From contig VYZI01000084.1 in NCBI GenBank assembly GCA_013397695.1, positions 2,164,802 through 2,228,801 of the forward strand: 64,000 nucleotides of DNA. Direction: 5' to 3'. The position numbers and the translations under genes are program-made. The DNA comes from Centropus unirufus (taxonomy: Eukaryota; Chordata; Aves; Cuculiformes; Centropidae). A model generated the notes under the pieces. It made no database searches. It was given only the letters and a program-made list of their open reading frames with translations, and was not told the DNA's origin. Below, piece after piece: positions 37,701-51,300 of this stretch; the first letter of the stretch is position 1; every line of letters starts with the position of its first letter.

Positions 37701-40700
37701 CAAATAATTATATACCTCTCATATGTGTAAAAGTGAAAGTTCAGTTCCAACTTGGGACAGAAATGTGGCTTCTGTTTGATTTTTAACTGAATAAGGTTAT
37801 TTATCTAGATGGCTGCAACATGCTTTTTCTTTAAAAAGCATCCTGAAACTAAACAGCAGTAAATCACAGCAAGGCTTCAAAATCATCATATTCTGTGATA
37901 GGTGGAGAGTGACCAGAAAAAGAATGGAAGAAGAATTCAAAAGAAATGGAAATGTGTAAATAGTCTGGTGTTCTTCATTGATAACACTTCAGGCACTTTC
38001 TTCTTCCTATTTGGGGAAGAATTCATGAAATAGGGAAAAAGATAACTTAGGCCCTGATGCCCGTTTCTTCTCTGTTCCAATGGGACATGTGCTCCAGGAC
38101 TGACCAATGATTGCTAAGGCTAAGCGGGCCTTTTCAAACCAGAACCATGGCTCAGCATAACTGCCCCTTACGGTCTAGTACTCTGGTCGTTGTTCACAAA
38201 CAAAGCAATTGTTTCTCCTCAGACTAAAAAGGGTGCTGTATACGCCAACATTTCCCCTCTCTCACCCTATACTTAGCCAGTGGTCATTTTGATCTGTTAT
38301 TGTTTCTTAATTGACAGGTGAAGGTAAATGATGCATGTCTCAGTGTGCCCCAGGCTGGAGCACATGGAGGAAAGAGATTTGGGGATGTGAAGGAAAGGAA
38401 CTGCTAGAGCACGGAGCCAGAGGCAACAACTGCAGTCCTGCAAAGCCAAAGTCTTCTGCGGAGATGAGGCAAAAAGCCTCCATTGATTGCCATACTGATA
38501 AGCTCATTAGTTTTCTTGTATACTGGATAAAAAGTTTCTCAGTCTATATCCCCTTCAGCATATTGATTGGAATAAATGCTTGGTGGCTCAACCAAATGCT
38601 TGGTTGGCTTCAACTTTTGAACAGTTTATTCAAAACTGAAATAAAATATCCCTTTAAGAGGCTCTTTGTAACACCTTGAAAGGCAAAAAGCTTGACTGTA
38701 GAAACTATTTATAGCATATTTGAATGTTCTATTTTAATGTGTCTGCGAGCAGATATTGGGCTTTTACTGGTATATTTGTAAGAGAGAAATAATGGAACTG
38801 TTCTGGAAGCCTTTGTCTTAGTTAAATTTGTCTAAATTGGGTGGTACTCCACTAGAAGCTCTATAAAATGTCAAAAGGATATGATGAGGGTAAGCTGAGA
38901 TAGTTTTCAGGCAGAAAAAAAATCTCAGTTTGTAGATCTTGGGGATCTATACGGCTGGAAAAACTGGACCTTTTTCCTTGCTTTGAAGGAACTACAGAAC
39001 TCGTGCAAAGAATCTAAAGGAGAGGTTTATGTAACTGAGGGCTGAATTTTTATTTGTGCTCAGTTGCCAGAGATAGAAATAATGAAATCATTATGCACGT
39101 GGTGACTCCCTGCAATGAATGTTAAATCTGTGTAAAGTATGAGTATTTGTTGACTGATTGACAAATGTCTCTACCCTTTTCTATTCATGGATTTCACAAT
39201 GAAGTGACTCAGATTGTCCACCTCCATGCCTGAGGGAATTTACTCCGTTTATATGCAAGCTAATTGATTAAATCACCTCTTTGACAAGCCTAATAGTACT
39301 GGTTAGCTAAAGTACTGGCTAACTGGATAAGCAAGCAGAAAAAATAGAAAATATTGACTGGAAGTACTTGACAGTATATATTTGTACCATATGCATACGC
39401 TGTAGTATATACATACTGTGATATAAATGCTATATGGTTTATGGCGCGTGTGTCCCAGGCAATTTCAGACTACACAGCCTTAGGCAGTTGTTTTCCATCT
39501 GTTCTTCCTAGAAATGGCCCAGTCATTTCTTTCTTTCACAATATGGACTTGGCTTTGAATATTAGTCCTGGGGAACTACTGGACTAGAGTCTCCACTGGG
39601 CTTTCCTCTCTGGCCTGCCTGGAAAATGAGTGCTGAAATGGCATGCCACAAAGGCAGCACATTGCCCTGAGCTCAGCATCCTGAGTGCCCCCACCCAACA
39701 GTTTATATTGTCCTCTGTTTATTCTCTAAACGAAATTAGAGTGGTAGATTTAACCTGGGACACCCAAAATAGTTTGGGACATGATAACCAGAGAGGCCAC
39801 TCCCTGTGTGATACTGCTGAAGATGGCAGCAATTGGCTCTCTTCAAGCTCACAGCTCTTTCCTTTAAAAGACAGGATTGTGACAGCAGAGAGTTTTCCTT
39901 GCAGCATCCTCAGCCTTGTGGTCTGGTTCAGCAAGGCTCTTCTCTTCAGCCTTCAGAGAGGTATGGTCACAAATACATTGTCGTTACTTTTTATTGTGGA
40001 GTGACTTTGTTGGGAAGAAATAGTTGTAGCTAAATCCGGCTAAATTTTGAGAATTTATGTTACAAGAACTATGCCTATGTCCAAGACATTTCCTTCCAGC
40101 ACTTTGTTTTTTGTTCTATATATGAAGTGTGTTCCTTTCACCTCTCAATTTCTGACAGTTAACATGAAAAAAGAGTATTAGTCTTCCTAAAAGACAAAGG
40201 TGTTCTGTGGGATTACTTGAAACTGTTATACAAAAACTAAGTCAATGTTATCTCATAATTTCGCAGTTTGCTTGAATTGTGGTCATGACTGAAAATATTT
40301 TAGAGGTATTGAGGTATATGTTACCTCTGATAATGAAGCAGGTAGTGAAAGATGCAGCAACATCAAAACAATTTTCCAGGTATTAGGAGAGAGTCAGTCG
40401 TCTGTTTCCAGATGGTTTCATTCCAGCTCTCCGACAACCTTTTTGTAACTAAAGAAATTTTTCACATAGATGTCATGCTAGAGAAGACACTCTCATATAT
40501 TTTCAGCTGACCGTAATGCAGTGTGGCACCTGGAAATAAGGAAAACCATAATAATGTGACCTGTTTGCCGTTCACACTGGTAACTTAAACAACTGATAAC
40601 CCCACAGTTTTCAACTTTGGGGGCAGAAAAGCAGAACTATTCTCTAACTTTGTCTAGTTTGCTTTTAAAATTCTCTATCAAGGTTGCTTCTCCCACTCTC

Positions 40701-42260
40701 CCTGGGAGACTCGGCTGACAGCAACAGCTTCTGACTTTCACACTACATGTGGTTCATACAGCATAGCTATATCTCAACTCAAATCCAGTCACAGAAGCCC
40801 CTAAGATGGGAATTTGCTTCAGTCATTCAGTACCCCTATGGTAAATGCTGTAGAGCCACTGAGGACAGTTGTGTGACATGCAGGAGAAAGTAGGGAGAGC
40901 CAAGTGATCATCCACTGCACAGCTGCAGCCGGTCGGTCAGTGGTGCCACCCATGCCTTTTATTTATTGCGAGGGTCTGCTTGGTTTTGGAGGGTGGAGTT
41001 TTTGTTTGTTTTTTGGGGGAGGCAGGCACTCTATTGGGTTTTTTTGATCGCATCAAAGGGAGTCACAGGTCTTGCTCACAGTATTGTGAAAAAGCTGCCA
41101 TTGGCAGAACTCACTGGTTATTGACAGCTTTCTCGTCCACGTGCATTATCCAGAAGATGAATATATTTTAGAAAACATTTGTGCCTTTAGGAGTAGGTTC
41201 TTTATATGAAGAATGAGGTGGTGTGGGGATTTCCCATTTATTGAAGGATCACCCCACAACCATATAGTGATTGGTCACCACTGGCACACAATATATATAT
41301 AAGCAAGCAGTGTAAGTTCATTGTACCTACCTTGACCCACCTCAGAGGTAAACACTGAATCCTGTACTTACAGGAGGATGATGGGCACTCCTCACAGGGC
41401 CATTTGTTTTTAAGAGAGAGGACTATCTTCGAGGAGCAACCTACATAAAAGCAGTTGCACTCAACAATATTGGGGAAAGATAACCTTCTGTGAATGAGAA
41501 ATGATTGGTTTTGTCCTGTCCTTAAGCCACTGCACTGGGCTACAAGTATCCCTTAGGCTATGAGTATCTCCTTGAAATTTTCTGACAGATGATGAGAGAG
41601 CAGAGTCCGTTGCTGATGAAATCAAATAAGCTAAGGGAAACAAAAGACTAGCAATAATATGTAGATTATTTGTAAAGACATTTATGTTGCCTTTACCAAT
41701 TTGTTCTTATAAAGTACTTTGAATGCTGCAGTCCCTGTCTGTGAATGGAGAATCAAGCTATGGTTCTCCAAGGGCAAAAAAAGTGGTTTAATGGAAATGA
41801 AGAAGAAAAACCAAAATAAATATCTATTTACCATAAAGTTTGCCAGGAGAGTTTTTTTATAAAGCGTAATGCATTTATTAATATGCAGTCCAGCAGATAT
41901 GAGAACCTTGTCTGCTGGCACAATATTCTTTTCTTGACTGTCAGCAAGGAACATGGAGCTTCTTAAAGTTGTGGCTAAAATCTTAATTAGTAGTTCCTAA
42001 AGTGGTGTTATCTATGTCTGTAACTAAATGAGCTGATCGGGTTTTTCAAAGTGCTAAGACCCAGTGATAACTGCTGAATCACCAGGAGGCACCAAGAGCT
42101 GTGCACGTTTTGGGAAAAATAAGCTTCTTATTTCACTAACTAAAGGAAAAAAGGTTACAGCCTAAAAATTCAGAACAGCTTATTCCAGGGAGGGAAAAGG
42201 GAGTACAGCAACCATGTGACACAGCATGAACTGCTACCGTTGTTATAAATGTTTATTAAC
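37701..42260. other. Intergenic stretch between the two BPI-fold genes
   Basis: No exon series, RNA gene or third BPI copy recognised. There is ordinary AT-rich sequence with a short ATAT stretch near 41292-41301. The polyadenylation site of copy A must lie left of here, but no clear AATAAA is seen after its stop. Confidence 0.55.
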
Positions 42261-42262
42261 AG

Positions 42263-42389
42263 GTCCTGTAAAAAACAAGGAAGATGGTGAAGATTTGCTG
42301 TTCTCTCCTCCTCTTAAGTTTACTCAGTGGGCAACTCGATGCCACCCCTGGACTCAAAGTGAGGATCACCCAGAAAGGATTGGAATATG
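42263..42389 (+). CDS. Copy B exon 1: 5' UTR end and signal peptide
   Basis: Start codon 42284-42286, followed by a basic residue and a hydrophobic stretch typical of a secretory signal. An AG at 42261-42262 after gtttattaac matches the corresponding site in copy A, suggesting that both genes have a 5' UTR intron ending just before the start codon. The donor is gtatgt. Confidence 0.8.
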
Positions 42390-45300
42390 GTATGTGTAAT
42401 ATTTTGAGGGACAGGTGGTGGTGTGGAATTGAATTCTGGTATGATAGACATCATGGGAAGCAACAGCAATGGAAGGAAATTACCTGATCCCAGGCTCCAA
42501 AGAAAAAGAAAGTTTAAGGGCACAATGCAACAGATCCAGTGATCCAGTAGATTGTTTGACAGCATTGTACCTCATATCTAGGTACATTTGATTTCAGCTA
42601 CTTTATTATTAAGTTCAACTCTTGCCATGACTAGGAGCAAGATCTGAAAGAGCATGGCTGGGGCCCAAATAAGATAGCCTCTTCTTTCTGACTCCGTGTC
42701 CATCCTAACTCCTAAGCCAGAAGCACATAATTAAAACACACGAACTCCCAGGCAGTGCCAAAGACAACTGAACTCATCACTGTTTTTTCCTGTAGCCAAA
42801 GAGGTTGGGCTGGAAATCCTGAAGCAGAATATGGAGACAGAGCATTTCCCTGATTTGAGTGGCTATGAGAAATTTGGGCTTGGTAATGTCAAATACAACA
42901 TCTCAAGGTAAGTGTGCTCTCTGGGGTAAATTTGTGTTCGACGACTTAAATTTGAATCTTTTTTGGTGTGACTTGTGAATTACAAACTTTTCTTTTTTTC
43001 CCCCCTCATTTTCCTCATGCTCTAGAATACACGTCACTGCTGTTGAATTCCCCAGTGCTTCCATATCACTCATACCTGGGACTGGGATAAAACTGGTGAT
43101 TGGAAATGCTTCTCTAACCATTGATATGAACTGGAACATAAGGACCTGGATGTTGTACGTACAGCCTCAATGTAACCTGGGATTTTTCTTGTTGGATAAT
43201 ATAAAGTTAAAAATGGAAAGTTTAGTTATTCTAGTGACCTCTTCATGGCAAAGGTGCTCTTTAACAGCTGGTAGCTGAAACCCAAGAATACAGACTTGTC
43301 TTTCTCAATGGGTCTGCTGGTGTGAGACAGCCCCTGCCCTCTCAGCCATGAGGACAGATAAAGAGCCCACGACTGCAAAGCACCTCTGCAAATATTAAAG
43401 GATAATGTTCTAGCTGAATGATGTTGTTGTCCAGCCTGTCACCTAATGGCATGTTTAGAAAAACTGCAGCGTGGTGGATCACAATCTGCTGTAATAAACC
43501 CTTCCAGTGCAGGTATTCCTGTGCCTCCAAGAGATACTGTTCAAAAGCTGATGGAAAATAGGCAAGCAAGTGGGGATATCCTTAGAGCAATGTCCACACC
43601 TTCCTAGTCCCAGGCTGTTTCAGATTAAAAAAAAAATCTCTCCTCTTCCCCACAACTCACATTATCTATAACGCTAAACTGACTAATTGCAGCTGTCTCT
43701 GATCTGCACTTCAGGACTTCTGCTGTCAAGGACAGCAGGGCTAGCAGCTTGCAAGAGAAGGAGACCCAGGAGATAAGGGTGATGGCATGGCAGGAGGGGT
43801 AGTGCCCTCACTGGCAGGTACCCAAGCAAGCAGAGCAGGTTGGTGGCAGTGACCAGGAGCAGCCATCAGTCCAGATTGTCAGGCATGTCCACAGGGAAGA
43901 AGCAGGTCTGAGGCAAAGCCAGAAGTCAAGCCAGCAAAACACCACCATGATTAACCAAGTATAAAAGTCACGCATAGCTGCACCTGTGACACACATTAAG
44001 CAAAGACCTGAACTCTAATGCAGCTCATAAACCAAGAACAAAGACCCTCAATCAGGCTTTATTCATTTTTTTCTTGCAAACAATTTGATCCAAAATAGCA
44101 GAGCCTTACCCTACTGGAGCTGGTCTTGAGCATGGGCTGCCTCTGGGAGGAGTGGGAAAAAGGACGCAGAACTCACTGAGGCACTCCTTGCCCTGATATG
44201 GGTTTGCGTGGACCCTCCTCAGGCACCAATAGATTAGATAGCGTAGCTCTCTTGCCCTGTCAGGCATATCCTAGTTTCCTCTGCTACAGACACAGGTCTG
44301 GTAACTGCAACGAAATACTCTATAATATTGAATTATGTACCTACCCAAATCCATAATTTTCCAAAACTCATAGCTGGAAATATGTGTAGAATACTTCACA
44401 GACATGTTAGTATCTATTTTTGTTGTAAGCAATGCAAAAAAAACCTTATTCAGCTAAACAATTTCTTCTTCAGTGATCAGAAAAGAGTCGATCTAAGAAC
44501 TGAGACTTGAATGTTCATGAAAAACAGGTTTTTCAGTTATTCCTTTATTTTCACTTTATACAGCAAGGACAGTGGAAGAAGCACAGTCTACATTTCAAAG
44601 GTGTTTGTTACTGCAATCTTTTCGACATCCTTGGATAATACGGGTCATACATCAATGTCGCTTACCAGCTGCCGGACAACTTCTGGTGATATAGACATCA
44701 AGTTGAATGGAAAAAGTGGGTAAGTTGAAGATATCTGTACATACTCTGGCAGTAAAATAACTGTCAATGAGTGGCACTAAGACAACTTCACAAAATACCA
44801 CACCTATTTTAACGTCTATAAGCACCACAAGTGTGGATCAGTGCCCTGATCCTGTATTAAAATGGCCAAATTTGGCCATTGTTCTTGCATTTGTGCACAC
44901 TGTCCCTTCAGCAGAGGACAGACACATCAGTTCTGGTCAGCTCAAATAACCCCTTGTGCTAATCCAGCACCCACTTCTTTCCAAATACTGCTCTACTCTT
45001 CAACTCCAGGTAGATGTTACACACTTGTACGATGCTTTAAGTACCCAGAGTCACAGTGGATTGGACAGAACCAGACTGCAGTTTGTTGCGCTTCTGCTTA
45101 CAACCCCGTGCAATGTTATTTCACTGTTTTCTTATACTTCTCTCATTGCCTGAGCACAACTGTCACTTCTGATTTTTTGTTTGTTTGCTTTTTTTTTTCA
45201 TTTGTATTGCAAGTTTCTAGTGCAGAGGCTACTGATTTATTCTGTGTTTATACATACATGATGGTGGTAATATAAGGAATTACTTATTCATAAATATGAA

Positions 45301-48300
45301 TCTACCTGGTCTAACTGTTGGGATGCCTAGTGGTGAAATTATCTCCTTTTAAGTGGTTGTTACATTTCAGAAAGCTCCTTTGTGTACTAGAATATCACAC
45401 TCGGAGACCATTAAATTCATGTTCTGCAGAGATATCTGATTTCCTGTTAATGACTGTACTACTTGACCCATTAATTGTTTTCTTCCTTTCTTCTAGCTTC
45501 CTGCATAACTTCTTTATCAAGTATCTGAAGAAACCCATTCACAGGAGCTTGGTCACTAATGTAAGCCTTTCAAATAATGTAGGGAAAGGTCTTAAGGAAT
45601 ATGTGAGTGCTGTGAACTTAACAAAGCAAGACCTAGAAAAATAACATAATCCTATTCTGGTCTGCTAAGTACAGTCACTATTTTGCCAGTCAGAAATGCT
45701 TCCAGATAAAATGCCAAGTTCTTGGCCAAGATATTGACCCCTAAAGAGCTAGGTTCAACCTACCTCATGGCAGCAGTAGGGTTGGAAAACGTAGTTATTT
45801 TCCCATTACAATGCAGAATAAGTCTCTGCTTATGTACCTACTGGCATCCTGGGACTTGGGTAATTTTTATACTCGGGAGATAAAACATCTGTTGGGTGAG
45901 GTGGGATGAATAGAGATTTGGTAGTACACCACCAGATAATATGACACATTCCGACTTTATCACATCAAAGAGGTGAGCAGCGCTGCTGACAACATGCCTA
46001 GAACCTCTGAAAGGAGACAGAGATTGAGATGGTTGTGATTCTGCTCCAGGACAAGGATCTCTCCTCTGAGACCAGTATGAGATCTCCTTCTTCTGTTAAG
46101 GCTGTGGTTTTGTCCCCCTCATCAGGTTGCCTGTGGCAACTTCTCACTTTGTTGCCCAAAAAACCATGTTGTCCTTGACACAGGATTACATTGCACCAAG
46201 TAGAAACTTTGGGGAACCAGATGTCTGACGAAAAGCTAGTTTAGGAGTTTTGACAAACAAATGCTGCAGTGTATGTCACATGAGCAGGCAGATTTGCTAG
46301 AGCACAGGTAGGATGTGCTTACTGGTCAATGCTCATCAGGCTGTAACTTGAGTGTGCTTTTATACAGTCATGTCCCAACATCAGGTCCGGGATCCATTTG
46401 ATCGATGAAGACCTCCGATCACTGAGTGGTGAGTCACTAGTGATATCTTTTCCTTTTGCTTTCTCTCTGCAGTAAACTGCAGTAAAATTCTGCAGTTTCC
46501 TTAAAAACAGCTGGTTGGCAAAGGATACCTCCAGGAGAGGTATCAGACGCCACATTCCGTCTTCTCCCTTGATTACTTGACCACAGTTAAATAAAGTGAA
46601 TGGTCCTTGCACAAGCAAAGGATATTTCTGAGAAGTCAAGGACTTGGGCACAATTATTAACTGGTGAATGTGGCAACACACACCTTTGCTGTCAGAAATG
46701 CCACTTAGAGGCCATGCAGCCCTGGTGTGGGGTCAGTTTTGACTTTTCTCCTATGCTCAGTCTTCCTGCACACATAGCACTTCACAAGCTGAAGCCTGCT
46801 CCTCCAGCTTGCCTGAAAATTGAAGTCTTATTTGCTAGTATTTCAGATTTGCCAATGGCAAAATAAAGAAGCTCCCTTGTAAAAAATCTCACTTCAACCA
46901 TTTTGGCATAGATTTGCAAGAATTTAAAGCATCTAAAATCTTGAGCAGATACCATGTGCAAAACATAAGTACCTAAGCAGATCAGGCACCCACCTTTTTT
47001 GGAAAGTATTTGCAAATTAGGGGCACTCTGGTTGCTCTCAGAATCACTTGACAAGGAATCCCAACACCCACTTATGCCCTGAAGCACTGTCATGGCCATT
47101 TCCTTTTTTGGTTTACCAAGTTTACTTTTCCACAATGAGAAAACCATAGACAAAGTAAAGAAAGTGCTTTAAAGAAAGTGCTTTAAAGAAAGTGCCAGTA
47201 GATACATCAAGACTTAGATCAGAATGTGCATTAGGAAGTCCCTGGTAGTGTTTTTCCCCACCTTTTGGAACAACTTGTGTCATTCTCCTTCAGGAACTGA
47301 CTTAGTTTTAAGTGTACAAAAAATAATTTCTGTGTTTTTTGTAATATTGGCTATTTTGCTTTATCTATTACCCTTACAGTCCCAATGCTGATTGATGATT
47401 TGGCTGAAGTAGACTACTCCTTAAATAGCTTGCCAGCAGTATTCCAACCATTTATTGACCTGGATTTAAAGGTAATTGGCTATACTGTTATTTGACAACA
47501 TTGCTGTGGAGTTTATTATTGTACGATCCACTTTCTAAAATGAATATGGTCACTGTTCTGAACAGTAGGACTCAGCATCTGAGAAGACAGACATTTCAAA
47601 ACACTGTTGCATCTGTTATTATAATAATTTTTAACAATCCTGTTGTAAAAGGAATTATTTAAAAGCCACATTTTTTTTTTTGATTTCTTTTACTTGGTTA
47701 TAGCAAATAGAGGGCAATAAAAGTTAACTAAACAAGTTAGAAGTGAAAAAGAAAAAAGGGAAAGAAGTCTTCACCACTTGAGTGAAAGTACCAAGGCTTC
47801 AGACTGTATTGTAAAGACTACGTACTCATTTATGCACCAAATTAATGGTCTGAGCAAGGGAAAGGAAAGTAGCATTAATTGTCTGCAGTCACGTTCAAGT
47901 CGCATTTGGACTCTGATTATTATTTTTTTTTTATCTCTTCCAACACCTTTCAGGGGATAGTCTATCCATCTGGAAACTATACTGTGCCTCCCTATGTGGC
48001 ATCTCCCTTCACTATCCCGGACCAAAGTGACTCCATGCTCTACCTTGCCTTCTCTGAGTATTTCTTTCAGACCTACTCATTTGCTTACTACGCTGCAGGG
48101 GCCTTCAACACCACCATTGCAGAGGAGGTAAGTAGGACACAAAAGAATGGGGTCAGAGTGGCTCAGGTCATCCGAGATTAAGCTTAGACAGGCCAGTTGT
48201 CAGTATATGGCCATATAAACCTGCTACCTGGCCTGCAAAGTCCTGAAACAGCAAATCATGAATACTAGGGTATTGTTCTATTTGTTCTCCCTATAGACGT

Positions 48301-51300
48301 CTCAGGCCACAGCCTGGGGTACCAAATTCCGCTGAGCAAGGTACCAAATAAAGGCAACCTTGCTACAAAAAAAGTTTTTTAGACCCAGGACATAGACTTT
48401 TTTGACACAAAGGATGTACTCTGGGGAGTTCAGCAGCCTCAGTGGCTGTTTTCTGAGGTGTCTCCACAGTCTGAAAGTACTACAGGGGCCATGGAAGCAA
48501 AGCATGTCATAGTACAGTAGCTGTGGCCTGGAGCCTGGCAGACTTGTCTAGTGAATCTCCAGAAGGTTCAGTAAGTCCCAAAACCTAGGGACTGCAACCC
48601 AAACTATAATGATATTAAGCAATTGTTTTCCCAGGAAGTATTTTGGCATGTATTATTTGGAATCAACTTTTTTCTTTTTTCTTTTGGACTTAGTCCCTTA
48701 AGAATATTTCTGAGAACAAAAGGTACAGAATAAAAAATTTATTGAAATGACAGTAATAATGCATGTAAACAAAAAACAACCACGAAGGTCAAATTTGGTC
48801 AATGCTTTTATCTTTTTTATTTATTTTTTTCTCCAGACTTGCAGTTATTTTAATATAAGCACAGAAATATTTGGCAGTATCATCCCTGAGGTGAGTATTG
48901 ATCTTTTCACAAACTTAAGAAACCATTCAGTGTGAGTAGGTGGGTGTCAGACACCTCACTACTACTGTATCCCAAAGGCTTGTAGGACCAACAAGGTTCC
49001 TGCACTGGAGAAGCAGGCACATGGGGCCCTTGTAACAGCAGAGTAGATGAGCCTTGTCACTCCCTATCCCCACAATGAGTTTAATAACCTGCACTGTTAC
49101 AAACAGAGCCCATAATCTTGCCCATAAATCTAAAGCCAGCTCTAGGCAAGAAAAGGTTTCTAGCCAGCAGTCCCACTTTGAGAGACTTCTGAGAGAGACT
49201 TTGCTCCAAAATAACAACTCTCTCCTACCCAAACCTGCATAATTGTTTTTGCTTAGCTCCTAGCCTGTGACTGATTAGCAGAAAGGAATCTGGTAAAGAC
49301 CTAGGAAGGATCGATAGTGGTCATGTGCAGGAAACTGAGCTAATAAACAGGCATGAAATGTGGTATTTATGGAGCAGACAAGGCAAATACACGGGATTTT
49401 CATTTATTTTAGGTGGAGGAAATGAATATAACAGGACAGAATGTAAGCATGCATAGCTTCCACCAGCTCTCTCAGACAAAATGAGAAAGCAAAAATGAGC
49501 ATTAGTCCCTAGGCCAGGAATTCTGAGGTTGGATGAAATCAAACTCATGGCTCTAATAACTTCACATTCTTACTCACTTCCCAGATTATATTCAATTCCC
49601 TCCTCAGAAACTCAAGAATGATCCGATGGCAGTCATCATCCATTCTTCCCCTTCAAATTCCATGGATTGATGCTAATATTCCACCTCCTCTGTTCTAAGT
49701 AATGAAACTACTTTCTCTTCAGGCAGCAGACAAAGTGAGGCTCCTCTGAGGGCAGTCCAGAGCCAGAACCAGAACCAGAACCAGTCCCATAAGATGGGTG
49801 TATCTCAAAGGGAATGACTCCTGAGCATTGTTTATCAAGTGACTGAAACATGGCATTCATGTTCCATTCTTTTCCTATGTTCACAAACAGATATTTAATT
49901 TCTCTCAAAGTTTAATTTCTCTCAAAGTTTAACTTCTCTCAAATTTCTCTCCATTGTGTTCCTGATGTGGTCAAGACTGCTAATTTATCACTACAAAATT
50001 CTGCTTCTTGCTGTTTATTTGAAAGAATCTTATGTTAGCATCGGTCCTTAACCTCTTCTTTAAGAGTTATTTCAAAATGGTTGCTTCAAGAATGAGAAAA
50101 TGCAGTATTCTTATCTGTACTATGAGAATAACATTTTTCTGGGTTTTGTTCTTTTTTTTTTTTTTTTGTCTTGGAACCTTGCAGGTAGCCAAATATTCAG
50201 CTACCCCCTACCCAGTGATGTTGAAGTTAATGGCTACTGAAGTACCAATAATCAGTTTAGAGCAGGATTCCTTCACAGTTGAGATTCAGGGCTCCATGGA
50301 GGTGTTTGCTGTTCTGCCAGACTCAACCACTCAGTCATTGTTCACAACAAACATAGTAAGTACAATGAACAAAGTGACATTTAACTCAGGCTTAAACATG
50401 TTTGTTCTTTCCTCCTCTTAAAACTCTGTACAAGAAAAAATACAAAACTCCAGACTTCCAGTACTTAAACATACAAGTTCCCCTTAGTCACAACTGGTGC
50501 TTATGTGGCCTCACTAAACCTTGCAGGACATTTCTGTGCTGAAAATCACCTTCCTACAGATAGACAAAAATCCAAACATATAGCAGTACTGATTAACTGA
50601 AGTTTTGTTCTCTGGAATGATAATTCTACAGGCATGACTCATTGGCATTGTTCATTTAACTGAAAATGTCTTTGACGAATGAAATCTCATTGCCCACATT
50701 TCAGGTGATGTCAGTGCCATTCAGATAAGCAGACATTTACTGTATGCAGCCCTGTATTAACGACGGACTAGGGAGAAAGTTGCATCTACATGACACAGCT
50801 TCCATAACTAAACGTGAAGGTGGCACTTTGCGACCGATTCACAGCAAGGGTCCGTGTATCTCATGTCTGGTAACCCACAGCTTCTTTCTTCTGCAGGCAG
50901 CCAACACCAGCATTGCTCTGAATATATTTGACCAGAAAGTGATGGGCTCGCTTTGTTTGAACAGGTAATTTGACCTGGGAATGAAAGAATTTCCAGCCAT
51001 TTGGAAGTGTTAACAATCCCAGCATTAGAAATTCAGGCACATGATTGGATAACCATAATTTAATGAATGTGCTGCCCTGATGAGTTCATCTGCATTAGAT
51101 TCTCTAATTCTCTATGTGGCTTTACTTGTACAGTTCAGAGGTGTTGAGAAGCTTCTCTAGGATAGCTGCCCCAGCCCCCAAGGAAGTGCTCGGCAGCTGT
51201 GGATTGCTGTAGGACAGTGGTTTCACTGGATTTCTCTGCTCCTGACATCTGCTCTCCTTGCAGAAAGAGCTAAATTAAGTGTGTAGGGCAATTACAATGA

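Noticed and set aside
41222..41400. Possible solo LTR (tgtgggg ... ccccaca, TATA-like atatatataag)
   Set aside because: No convincing TG...CA ends, target duplication or polyadenylation signal, and no second copy in the window.
45561..45644. Exon 5 of copy B stays open 28 codons past its donor, looking like a longer exon or short isoform
   Set aside because: The donor gtaagc is good and the true exon 6 (46368-46428) fits length, phase and cysteine. The read-through tail lacks the cysteine and is probably chance.
46799..46863. Sequence after cctccag resembling copy A exon 6 (CLKIE...)
   Set aside because: Wrong phase (immediate stop in frame), no GT donor at the right distance; replaced by the exon at 46368-46428.
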